Assembly: GCA_018654845.1 (NCBI GenBank)
Contig: JABIKU010000014.1
Location: 1 to 55,340, forward strand
Direction: 5' to 3'
From: Methanobacteriota archaeon
Lineage (GTDB): Archaea; Thermoplasmatota; Poseidoniia; Poseidoniales; Thalassarchaeaceae
DNA length: 55,340 nucleotides
The position numbers and the translations under genes are program-made. The stretch's first letter is position 1, and the number at the start of each line of letters is the position of its first letter. The notes beneath the pieces were generated by a model that was not told where the DNA came from, did no database searches, and saw only the letters and a program-made list of their open reading frames with translations. Positions 8,491 to 15,538 of this stretch are shown here, piece by piece.

Positions 8491-8921
8491 TCTTGTGCAC
8501 CCCCTGCACGGTCTGCTAACTGCTTAATTCGCAGTGGGTCGCCCTCATAGAGAGCTGTGACGATTACATTTGAAGGATGGATTGGAATAGCTTCCTCTTT
8601 TCCATCGGCAGTGGTCATCGTCAAACCATCGACGAAAATCATGCCAGATGTCGTGTTAACGCTGGCAACCTTCGCCTTCAATCCTGCACGGCCACGCGAT
8701 TGTCCGAGACGCTTGCCACGGGAATCGGTTTTGACACTGTTAGGATTACCGAAGTCTCCACGGAGTACTTCGACTTCATCACCAACACGAACGGTAACGG
8801 TTCGGACATCTTGAAGATCTGGATCATCTGTGATTAATCGTGCTCGCATTCGCTTGCGCTTGATGTGCAGCGGTGCTTTGCTTTGTTCAAGTCGATTCTT
8901 GCCTGGTTTGTTACTTGCCAT
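8487..8921 (-). CDS. rpl24: Large-subunit ribosomal protein uL24
   Basis: uL24 starts 50S assembly. A KOW motif (VRVGDEVEVLRGDFG) at about residues 45-60 and the archaeal N-terminus (SNKPGKNRLEQSKAPLHIKR) are clear. At 144 residues it is slightly longer than the common ~120 because of the C-terminus (IHPSNVIVTALYEGDPLR). GAGGTGAGATGA precedes the ATG. Confidence 0.96.
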   Translation of the reverse strand: MASNKPGKNRLEQSKAPLHIKRKRMRARLITDDPDLQDVRTVTVRVGDEVEVLRGDFGNPNSVKTDSRGKRLGQSRGRAGLKAKVASVNTTSGMIFVDGLTMTTADGKEEAIPIHPSNVIVTALYEGDPLRIKQLADRAGGAQE

Positions 8922-8931
8922 TCATCTCACC

Positions 8932-9330
8932 TCATACAATTTGTTTCGCTGTAGCAGCGATTCTAGGCCATCGTTCAGCAGCTTCTCTACTGACTGGTCC
9001 TTTGATATCTGAACCTTGGACATCACCGCGATCATTAGTTAGAACACATGCGTTGTCTTCGAATTGAACCCACGTACCATCTGCGCGACGGAATGGTCGT
9101 GCTTGACGAACGATGACCGCGTTGAACATTTGACGGCGTGTTTCAGGAGTACCACGCTTTACTGTGACACGAATCATATCGGCGACGCCACCTGCTGGAT
9201 ATCGACGAGCGACTCCACCTTTCTTTAGAACGGTAATCAACATGACAACCTTTGCACCAGTGTTATCGGCGCAGTCCATCTTTGCGTGTGTAGGCAGAGC
9301 CTTAGTTACTCGACTTGAAATTCCCTTCAT
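8932..9330 (-). CDS. rpl14: Large-subunit ribosomal protein uL14
   Basis: uL14 sits at the subunit interface, where aIF6 docks. The five-stranded barrel region is evident (ADNTGAKVVMLITVLK, RYPAGGVADMIRVTVKRG, FEDNACVLTNDRGDVQGSDI). 132 residues is normal. Its start overlaps the uS17 stop by 4 nt. Confidence 0.96.
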   Translation of the reverse strand: MKGISSRVTKALPTHAKMDCADNTGAKVVMLITVLKKGGVARRYPAGGVADMIRVTVKRGTPETRRQMFNAVIVRQARPFRRADGTWVQFEDNACVLTNDRGDVQGSDIKGPVSREAAERWPRIAATAKQIV

Positions 9331-9659
9331 TGAGATGCCTCCGTATCAATTACACAGAATTTAACAGTCTTAGAAAGAGGTCTGCATTCCATAATTCGAA
9401 CCTTGTCACCAGGGCTTAATTCACCGATACAAGAAGGTAGATGAGCCGGATATCGGCGTGTTCTCTTCTCGTATCTCTCATATTTCTTCATGTAGCGGGT
9501 CATTTCTCGTTGAACGACAATCGAACCCGACATATTGTTTGAATAAACAGTCCCTTCGATTATTTGTCCACGTAGCCTCAAGCTTCCATGGAATGGACAA
9601 TTCTCATCCCCATCCCATTCGCCTTGCGGCGTATTAACATCTACTCCGATATCACGCAT
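9327..9659 (-). CDS. rps17: Small-subunit ribosomal protein uS17
   Basis: uS17 is a primary 16S-binding protein. The OB-fold sequence (SLRLRGQIIEGTVYSNNMSG, SIVVQREMTRYMKKYERYEK) and C-terminal motif (GDKVRIMECRPLSKTVKFCV) are canonical, 110 residues. It follows rnp1 by one base. Confidence 0.96.
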   Translation of the reverse strand: MRDIGVDVNTPQGEWDGDENCPFHGSLRLRGQIIEGTVYSNNMSGSIVVQREMTRYMKKYERYEKRTRRYPAHLPSCIGELSPGDKVRIMECRPLSKTVKFCVIDTEASQ

Positions 9660-9660
9660 T

Positions 9661-9921
9661 TCAGTTCCTCCTATATTTGCGGTTCACTCGATTCTCTGGA
9701 CGTTGGGTTACCGCGGCACCGTCGATAACGTCTTTCTCAGAATCGAGTGTGAATTGTATTACCGTCTTAGCAAGAGTTTTCTCACCTGTTTCGGATTGCA
9801 CGATAATCGTGCGTCGGGTCTCTTCCAGTACCTGACCAGAAATTCCCACTAAACTAGGGTCACTCGAAGCGACCACAGTTAGGTTTCGAGCCAAGAAGGG
9901 CAAGTGAATTGAATCGCTCAT
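9661..9921 (-). CDS. rnp1: RNase P protein component 1 (Rpp29/Pop4)
   Basis: This is the archaeal homologue of eukaryotic Rpp29, a small Sm-like barrel protein of RNase P, which matures tRNA 5' ends. Its core (LTVVASSDPSLVGISGQVLEE, RTIIVQSETGEKTLAKTVIQF) is recognisable in 86 residues. In archaea the gene is regularly found here, between aIF1 and uS17, supporting the assignment. It shares the stop/start junction with aIF1 (no gap). Confidence 0.9.
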   Translation of the reverse strand: MSDSIHLPFLARNLTVVASSDPSLVGISGQVLEETRRTIIVQSETGEKTLAKTVIQFTLDSEKDVIDGAAVTQRPENRVNRKYRRN

Positions 9922-10221
9922 TTAGCGCACCTCCACTCTGTATCCATTCTGCTCGAGTACTTTGGCGGCACGCTTTTTGTGTTCACCTTGAAGTTCGATT
10001 GTACGGCCTTTGACTGTGCCGCCACTAGCGCAAGCGCCTTTGAGAATCTTAGCTAATTGGTTGATATCGATGGCGGTATCATCAATTCCTTCAACGACTG
10101 TTACCATTTTCCCATACCTCCTTCTAACTACTGAAATGACTGCTTTTTGCTGTTCCTTAGCAATTTCTTGACAAATGCATAATTCATCCGGTAAACCACA
10201 AAGATTGCAAATCCCAGCCAT
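9922..10221 (-). CDS. Translation initiation factor aIF1 (SUI1 family)
   Basis: aIF1 controls start-codon selection on the 30S subunit. The SUI1 core is at about residues 30-99 (RRYGKMVTVVEGID, GGTVKGRTIELQGEHKKR). The N-terminal CNLCGLPDELCIC cluster is the usual archaeal cysteine motif, probably metal-binding. 99 residues is normal. The position behind uL29 is conserved in archaea. Confidence 0.94.
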   Translation of the reverse strand: MAGICNLCGLPDELCICQEIAKEQQKAVISVVRRRYGKMVTVVEGIDDTAIDINQLAKILKGACASGGTVKGRTIELQGEHKKRAAKVLEQNGYRVEVR

Positions 10222-10233
10222 TCAATTCCACCC

Positions 10234-10431
10234 CTAAGATTGTTCATTTAATTTTGTCAACATGCGCGCGATACTGCGGCGTGTTTGTTTGAAATCACCA
10301 GAATTGGATAATGATCCTCCAAGCGCTTGTTGTGCGCGTAGTTGAAGCATTTCCTCTTGAAGCTCAACTAAACGGCGTTCAAGTTGCTCACGGTTCATTG
10401 AAGCGATATCACGGTTCGAGATAAATGACAT
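10234..10431 (-). CDS. rpl29: Large-subunit ribosomal protein uL29
   Basis: A 65-residue two-helix protein at the polypeptide exit, contacting SRP. The signature (MNREQLERRLVELQEEMLQL, QTRRSIARMLTKLNE) is intact. It abuts uS3 with no gap and precedes aIF1 by 12 bp. Confidence 0.95.
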   Translation of the reverse strand: MSFISNRDIASMNREQLERRLVELQEEMLQLRAQQALGGSLSNSGDFKQTRRSIARMLTKLNEQS

Positions 10432-11199
10432 TCATTCTTCCTCCTGTGATTCTAAGTCAGCGATCTTTTGAACGACTGACTGTACTACTTCTTCAGCATC
10501 TGCAACATCAGCAGTAACATCTTCAAGGACTGCTTCTGATTTTTCATCCAAAACCTCAATCATCGAAACTTCACCGAGTGGTTCAAGTCCAACTTCATGG
10601 CGCTCTAAGATGGTGATTTCGTGAGGAAGTTTAACGCCTGCACGCATAATCTTCACTGAGCATCCGATTGTTCCAAGTTTCTTGATTGCAGTTGAAAAAC
10701 CACTATCCATGAATGTAAGGGCAGGTTCTCCACAGAACTTGATGTGTCCTTTCTGGAACTTCTCGACACGATGTCGTGCACCTGTAATCTTTCCAGACAA
10801 TGTGACGAGGCAACCTCGTGCACCCGCATCCATGATGTTCTGAGCGGTGCTGTGTCCTGCGCGACGGAAGAACCAACCACGCTCAAGTGAGGAAGCCAAT
10901 CGGCTAGCCATAACTTGAGCATTCAAGCGCTGTTCTTCGATTTCTGTGACTTCAAGATGAGGGTTATCCAAATGGAAATCATTCTGAAGTCGGCGCTGAA
11001 GTTCATGGATAACCTTTCCACGGCGACCGATGACACGACCTACTTGCTCAGCGTGTAGAGTAAGCTTGGTTCCTTCAGGAGTTCGATTAAATTCGAGACC
11101 GCCAAATCCAGCGCGCTCGGTTTCTTTCAGAAGATATTCTCGGACGAGCTGTCGCTCGACATTTCTATTGATGAATGTTCTAACAGTATTCTGTTTCAT
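10432..11199 (-). CDS. rps3: Small-subunit ribosomal protein uS3
   Basis: uS3 is at the mRNA entry channel. The KH domain (residues about 45-100, LTLHAEQVGRVIGRRGKVIHE) and the C-terminal S3 domain (GWFFRRAGHSTAQNIMDAGARG, GCSVKIMRAGVKLPHEI in parts) are clear. The final ~40 residues are strongly acidic (TADVADAEEVVQSVVQ, ending LESQEEE). Length 255. It lies 11 bp after uL22. Confidence 0.96.
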   Translation of the reverse strand: MKQNTVRTFINRNVERQLVREYLLKETERAGFGGLEFNRTPEGTKLTLHAEQVGRVIGRRGKVIHELQRRLQNDFHLDNPHLEVTEIEEQRLNAQVMASRLASSLERGWFFRRAGHSTAQNIMDAGARGCLVTLSGKITGARHRVEKFQKGHIKFCGEPALTFMDSGFSTAIKKLGTIGCSVKIMRAGVKLPHEITILERHEVGLEPLGEVSMIEVLDEKSEAVLEDVTADVADAEEVVQSVVQKIADLESQEEE

Positions 11200-11210
11200 A
11201 TCATTTCACC

Positions 11211-11735
11211 TCAAAAATCATCCTCTTCTTCCTCTTCACCGAAGTGTTCAAGGAAAATCTCTAGATTTACCTTGTAGTGGTTATCTGGAGTTGCACGCCC
11301 TTGGGCTCGTGGTCTCCATCCACGGTGAATTTGACCACGATGTGCGGCCAAGTGAGTAATCGTCATCTCTTCTGGATCGATTGTGTCATAGCGTTGACGG
11401 GCATTGTCCATTGCGCTATTGATCAACTTGATGAAAATCTTTGATGCTTTGTTAGGGTACTTACCAGGACCCATCTTACCCTTTCGGTGACCAGCCATCG
11501 TATTTCCACCGCGGCCTCGGCGAGATCGGCGAGTGTATGGAATTGCCTTTTTCTTAGCGATTACGTCTTCGAGATATTCGATTGCATCCTGTGCATTCAT
11601 ACCACGCACAAACTTTGCTATATGCAAACAGTGCTTGTGGTGTACATCGAGGTCGACTGCCCTAGCTGATACGAGGAATGAACCCTCGAGCAACTGGGTG
11701 TATCCAGATTGTGCTTTTCCTGAAATTCTACTCAC
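11211..11735 (-). CDS. rpl22: Large-subunit ribosomal protein uL22
   Basis: uL22 lines the exit tunnel. The archaeal signature (ISGKAQSGYTQLLEGSFL, then KMGPGKYPNKASKIFIKLI and WRPRAQGRATP) is present, 174 residues. The start is GTG at 11735: the nearest ATG (11739) is out of frame and quickly stopped, and GAGGTGA lies just upstream. The C-terminus is acidic (GEEEEEDDF), which makes it longer than the usual ~155. Confidence 0.95.
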   Translation of the reverse strand: MSRISGKAQSGYTQLLEGSFLVSARAVDLDVHHKHCLHIAKFVRGMNAQDAIEYLEDVIAKKKAIPYTRRSRRGRGGNTMAGHRKGKMGPGKYPNKASKIFIKLINSAMDNARQRYDTIDPEEMTITHLAAHRGQIHRGWRPRAQGRATPDNHYKVNLEIFLEHFGEEEEEDDF

Positions 11736-11745
11736 TCATCTCACC

Positions 11746-12246
11746 TCACTTCAACGCCACATGGCTAGACGAACGTGTCGCTCCAACACCAGGTCCTGTG
11801 TGTGTCACAGAGTTACGTGTTCGGGCAAATTCGCCTAATGCATGACCGATCATTTCAGGAATTAATTCAATATTCACGAAATCTCGACCATTATGAATAC
11901 CAATTGTAGTTCCAATCATTTCTGGAAGGATATACATCCCTCGACAATGGGTTCGAACTACCTTTTCTGCACCATTATCGCGAATCTTCTCCAGCAATTT
12001 TTCACATTCTAAATTCAATCCACGAGAAAGGGACCTCTTTGCGCGCGATGGCATCAATGTAGCTATGCAAATTGCGTCATAATCGTCCTCAGGAGGATAA
12101 AGTGGCATTTGCTTGAGTTCTTCAAGCGTGTAGCCGCGCCAAAGGAATTCCTTCTGGCGGCGCTCAGAGATTTGAGAACGTCGCTTGCGAGCCTGACGGC
12201 GAGCGAGCTTAGGTGAGCGGAACATTTTCTTGGATTTACGTGCCAT
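11746..12246 (-). CDS. rps19: Small-subunit ribosomal protein uS19
   Basis: uS19 is in the 30S head near the A site. The diagnostic C-terminal part (VVRTHCRGMYILPEMIGTTIGIHNGRDF split by me, then MIGHALGEFARTR) is intact. The 166 residues include a basic N-terminal extension (MARKSKKMFRSPKLARRQAR) longer than in most archaea. The ATG abuts the uL2 stop. Confidence 0.95.
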   Translation of the reverse strand: MARKSKKMFRSPKLARRQARKRRSQISERRQKEFLWRGYTLEELKQMPLYPPEDDYDAICIATLMPSRAKRSLSRGLNLECEKLLEKIRDNGAEKVVRTHCRGMYILPEMIGTTIGIHNGRDFVNIELIPEMIGHALGEFARTRNSVTHTGPGVGATRSSSHVALK

Positions 12247-12972
12247 TCATTGTGCCTCCTCAGTTCTCTTTCGTCCTCGGCCGGTACGCTTAGGAGCGAT
12301 GTTTCCAACCTTCTTTCCAGGCGGAGCATTTCGACTAACTGAGTTAGGTCCGTGAACTGCCTGATGATTTCCTCCACCATGAGGGTGATCGACCGGGTTC
12401 ATTGCGACACCACTAACGGTTGGATATAGCTTACCGCGAGCCTTAGCTCGGTGATGAGCAGCACCTGCACGCATAAGCGGCTTGTCAGTTCTACCATGAC
12501 CTGCGAGTACACCGATAGTCGCACGAGACTTCGCAGGCAAATCTTTGCTCTTACCACTTGGAAGTTTAACGCGGACGTATTTGCCCATTCGAGTTTCAAG
12601 TAAAGCGGAATTGCCACCGGAGCGAGCGAATTTACCGCCATCTCCTGGGCGAGCTTCGACGTTGCAAATCGGAGTTCCTTCTGGAATTTGATCGAGAGTG
12701 GTGACATTGCCAGGGCGCAATGATACATTATCGCCGAAAGCAAGGTTTTGACCTACCGAAACACCCTCAGGTGCTGCGACGTGTCCAACTTCACCATCAT
12801 CGAACTTGATTTTTGCGAGTGGAGTCGTGTGTACTGGACTGTGGATGAGGTCGACGACCGTCGCCATCTTATCACTTACACGAGGCAATCTATTAGCTGC
12901 AGGGAAACGGTGACTTGAGACCTTGTTCTTTGGACTCGAACCGCGACGTTGTGATCTTGTTCTCTTACCCAT
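12247..12972 (-). CDS. rpl2: Large-subunit ribosomal protein uL2
   Basis: uL2 is needed for subunit association and peptidyl transfer. The catalytic-centre loop (VSGVAMNPVDHPHGGGNHQ) and the SH3-like and OB regions are intact. I choose ATG 12972 (MGKRTRSQRRG), with GAGGTAGAT upstream, rather than the longer frame to 13050, which would run into uL23 (stop at 12983). The protein is then 241 residues, the archaeal norm. Confidence 0.96.
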   Translation of the reverse strand: MGKRTRSQRRGSSPKNKVSSHRFPAANRLPRVSDKMATVVDLIHSPVHTTPLAKIKFDDGEVGHVAAPEGVSVGQNLAFGDNVSLRPGNVTTLDQIPEGTPICNVEARPGDGGKFARSGGNSALLETRMGKYVRVKLPSGKSKDLPAKSRATIGVLAGHGRTDKPLMRAGAAHHRAKARGKLYPTVSGVAMNPVDHPHGGGNHQAVHGPNSVSRNAPPGKKVGNIAPKRTGRGRKRTEEAQ

Positions 12973-12982
12973 AATATCTACC

Positions 12983-13273
12983 TCAGAAAGCGCCCATCTT
13001 GAGCGCAGCCTCCTCTGCATCATATCCTTCAGCGAGGCGAATGCTCGCATGTTTGCCAGTGATGGTGATTCGGGTGTTTACCTTAGCCACCTTCACATCG
13101 AGCAATTGCTCGACTGCATCTCGGATTTGTTTCTTCGTTGCCTCACGGCGAACGATGAACTCGATTCGGTTATTGTTTTCTCGATAGCCACTCTCTACAT
13201 CAGCGATTCGACGAGCATCGAGAGTTTTCTCAGTAATCCAAGGCATTTGAATAATATCGTACGGATTTACCAT
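12983..13273 (-). CDS. rpl23: Large-subunit ribosomal protein uL23
   Basis: uL23 is at the tunnel exit and binds SRP. The motif MPWITEKTLDARR and the region EFIVRREATKKQIRDAVEQL are typical. I place the start at ATG 13273, 8 nt after GGAG; a GTG at 13282 that overlaps the uL4 stop is an alternative adding three residues. Length 96. Confidence 0.95.
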   Translation of the reverse strand: MVNPYDIIQMPWITEKTLDARRIADVESGYRENNNRIEFIVRREATKKQIRDAVEQLLDVKVAKVNTRITITGKHASIRLAEGYDAEEAALKMGAF

Positions 13274-13278
13274 TTCAC

Positions 13279-14157
13279 TCACTCCAGTGCCTCAATTGCA
13301 GATTTGGTCCAAACTGTGAGGCGACCTATGTCGCCACCAGGGGCGAGATCTTCTGCACACAGATCCTTAGCGGCGACAACGTCGACGCCAGGCACATTTC
13401 GTGCAGCCTTGTGAAGTCCGTCTCGGTTTGCGACGACCAATAGTAGAGATTTCGGGGTTCGATGTTTTCGACCGCGCATGGTACCCTTACCTGCGCGAAT
13501 CGTACGGCCAGATTTTGCACGGTCTAAATCAGCTCCAAGGCCAAGACCGTTCATCATAGCGACGAACTTGCGAGTAGAATTCTGCAAAGGCAATGATTCA
13601 ACACTATATTTTTCATCGGATCCATCACGGGATTCGACATATCCATCGATAACAATCGGGAATCGGATACTGGAATCAAATCTGTGTCCGCGAGAGGATA
13701 CAGATTCTGAATCAGCAGTTGCTGCAATGGCAGAATTGCGTGCGAGCGTCTTTTGCTTGCTGTTGAGTTTTTGTGACCAATCTTTCGCGACTTTTGGTCC
13801 ATGAGCACGGCGTCCGCCACGAGTATGGGGGTTCTGAGCGCCAGTTCGTTGACCAGTCTTACGCATAATTCGCGAAACACCGCGGCCCTTACCCCACCAT
13901 TCAACGGAATGCTTCATTCCAGCTTGTGGCTTACGCTTTCCATCGTGTTCACGGTGGCCATATGCTTGACGTCGGTTAGCACGAGAAGAATGAACTGCAG
14001 AGCGGACCAAATCTTCTCGAATATCCGATTCGAACATCGAAGGCAGGGTGACGTTCTTTCCATCCTTTGTCTCAACGAGATAGGTTTCCGCGAGAAGACC
14101 AGCATCGAACTCTTCTTGCTCGACGTTTGAAACCAAATTATACATCTTAACCTTCAT
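13279..14157 (-). CDS. rpl4: Large-subunit ribosomal protein uL4
   Basis: uL4 lines the exit tunnel. The conserved loop (RKTGQRTGAQNPHTRGGRRAH) and the C-terminal part (AKDLCAEDLAPGGDIGRLTV) are clear. The length of 292 is above the typical ~255; the extra appears to be in the middle (ATADSESVSSRGHRFDSS region). It is second in the operon, 5 bp after uL3. Confidence 0.96.
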   Translation of the reverse strand: MKVKMYNLVSNVEQEEFDAGLLAETYLVETKDGKNVTLPSMFESDIREDLVRSAVHSSRANRRQAYGHREHDGKRKPQAGMKHSVEWWGKGRGVSRIMRKTGQRTGAQNPHTRGGRRAHGPKVAKDWSQKLNSKQKTLARNSAIAATADSESVSSRGHRFDSSIRFPIVIDGYVESRDGSDEKYSVESLPLQNSTRKFVAMMNGLGLGADLDRAKSGRTIRAGKGTMRGRKHRTPKSLLLVVANRDGLHKAARNVPGVDVVAAKDLCAEDLAPGGDIGRLTVWTKSAIEALE

Positions 14158-14162
14158 TGATT

Positions 14163-15242
14163 TCAGACCCCCTGCTTGGATGATGTACTGACATAGGTCA
14201 AGTTGACCTCAGGCTGTTCAGCACGTGGACGAATTGCGTCACGGAAGCGAAGCATCCTCTTCGCAGGACCAGGAAGGCTTCCCTGAATAATCATGTAATC
14301 GTTGGAAACTATACCATAGTGAAGGAATCCACCGGCTGGAGTCACATCAGACTCTTCTGAGTTAGAAATTCGTAGAATTCTCTTATTCAATTCAGTGCGC
14401 TGGTGATAACCGGTTTGACCCGCTTGTCGGATTGTCTTTCGAACATATCCAGTTCCAAAGTCACCCATGTTTCCACCCTGACGGCGGCGCTTGCTGTTCT
14501 TGTGACTGAGAAGCTTGATTCCCCAACGCTTGATCGCACCTTGCCAACCCTTTCCTTTGGTGACGCCGATGACATCGACATCTGAGCCAACACCATATAC
14601 ATCGTCGAGAGTAATTGAAGATCCTAGGCGCTCTTTTGCCCATGCGAGCTTCTCTGAATTGTCGCCTCCAACCATTCCAACTTCCATTATTTCAGGGGTT
14701 TTGGAACTGATACTCTTTACGAGTTGAGGTTGGGTTGCGACAACAAGACGAACATCGCATAGATCAGCATTCAATAGTGCCTCAAAAGCGCCTTCATCTG
14801 AACCATTTCCACGAACTGGAATTCGACCTGATCGCTTCTCAGGTTTACGGCCTTCATCAGCATCACGGTCGCCACGTGTTTGATTTGCGAAACGCGGCAT
14901 TAATCCATTTGGACCATCATCGACTGGATTCGCCCAAAACTCACCAGAGGTTTGCATGCCGTATGGAGTCATTCGATAACCACGAACTGCGAGAACAATC
15001 ATTGGAGGTGTTTCTACAACTGTGACAGCTTTGCGAATTTCTTGACCGGCGGAAGTAGATTTAGGATTAAGATCACGAATCAACACATGAGTCATTCCAG
15101 CTTTCCAGCCAGCAAAGCCCTGTACTCTAATTTCTGTTGATTTTGTCTCCGGCCATGATGAGATACGACCATACGGACGAATTGCTCTCTTGCGAGGGCT
15201 AAAGCCCATGCTACCACGGCGGGGTTTACTACGGTCAGCCAT
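14163..15242 (-). CDS. rpl3: Large-subunit ribosomal protein uL3
   Basis: uL3 is the first gene of the operon and reaches the peptidyl-transferase centre. Archaeal-type sequence of 359 residues: N-terminus SKPRRGSMGFSPRKRA, central VDVIGVTKGKGWQGAIKRWG, and SHKNSKRRRQGGNMGDFGTG. AGGAGG at 15251-15256 precedes the ATG. The long structured leader upstream suggests mRNA-level control. Confidence 0.96.
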   Translation of the reverse strand: MADRSKPRRGSMGFSPRKRAIRPYGRISSWPETKSTEIRVQGFAGWKAGMTHVLIRDLNPKSTSAGQEIRKAVTVVETPPMIVLAVRGYRMTPYGMQTSGEFWANPVDDGPNGLMPRFANQTRGDRDADEGRKPEKRSGRIPVRGNGSDEGAFEALLNADLCDVRLVVATQPQLVKSISSKTPEIMEVGMVGGDNSEKLAWAKERLGSSITLDDVYGVGSDVDVIGVTKGKGWQGAIKRWGIKLLSHKNSKRRRQGGNMGDFGTGYVRKTIRQAGQTGYHQRTELNKRILRISNSEESDVTPAGGFLHYGIVSNDYMIIQGSLPGPAKRMLRFRDAIRPRAEQPEVNLTYVSTSSKQGV

Positions 15243-15277
15243 TTCTGGTTCCTCCTAATTTTCGTTTACCAGTTCAG

Positions 15278-15360
15278 CGCCGCAGTGCGGCGTTTTACCG
15301 GGCTCATTTCGCAAAGGAGACACCGTGACATCGAACCGATTCCACGAGTGTGGTTTCGAT
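15278..15360 (-). promoter_or_regulatory. Structured mRNA leader of the ribosomal protein operon
   Basis: Between the probable start site (about 15410) and the uL3 ATG lie two stem-loops. One is a perfect GC stem at 15278-15283 / 15287-15292 (CGCCGC / GCGGCG, 3-nt loop). The other is nested: outer arms ATCGAA (15330-15335) and TTCGAT (15355-15360), inner arms CCAC (15342-15345) and GTGG (15350-15353). Similar short runs, CGGTAAAACG and TGGTAAACG on the minus strand, flank the GC stem. An r-protein binding site for autoregulation is a reasonable inference, not shown. Confidence 0.45.
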
Positions 15361-15432
15361 TGCCGGGATACTATTGCATTGCCCTATGATGTCTGGTATC
15401 TCACGTTGTGAGCGGCCTTGCGACCTACCTAC

Positions 15433-15440
15433 CATATATG
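15433..15440 (-). promoter_or_regulatory. TATA box of the ribosomal protein operon
   Basis: CATATATG is the best TATA-like octamer upstream of uL3. It would place the transcription start near 15410, giving a leader of about 165 nt that contains the stem-loops above. The GC palindrome at 15464-15484 lies about 25 bp upstream of it, where an archaeal activator could sit. Confidence 0.55.
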
Positions 15441-15463
15441 AACGAATCGGGAAACATGAATTC

Positions 15464-15484
15464 CACCCCCTTAGGGGTGTAAGT
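15464..15484 (-). promoter_or_regulatory. Palindrome upstream of the ribosomal protein operon, shared with the 16S region
   Basis: On the plus strand CACCCC (15464-15469), spacer CTTA, GGGGTG (15474-15479), followed by TAAGTG. Aligned with 429-450, the string CACCCCCT, then AGGGGT, then AAGT recurs with only a 1-2 base difference in the two spacers. Both copies face a minus-strand stable-RNA or ribosomal protein transcript. A third partial match (GGGGG, then TGCAAGTA) is at 15492-15507 near the hef start. Confidence 0.55.
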
Positions 15485-15538
15485 GAACACAGGGGGCAGT
15501 GCAAGTATTTTGAACCTTGACCACTAGGTAAAAGGGCG

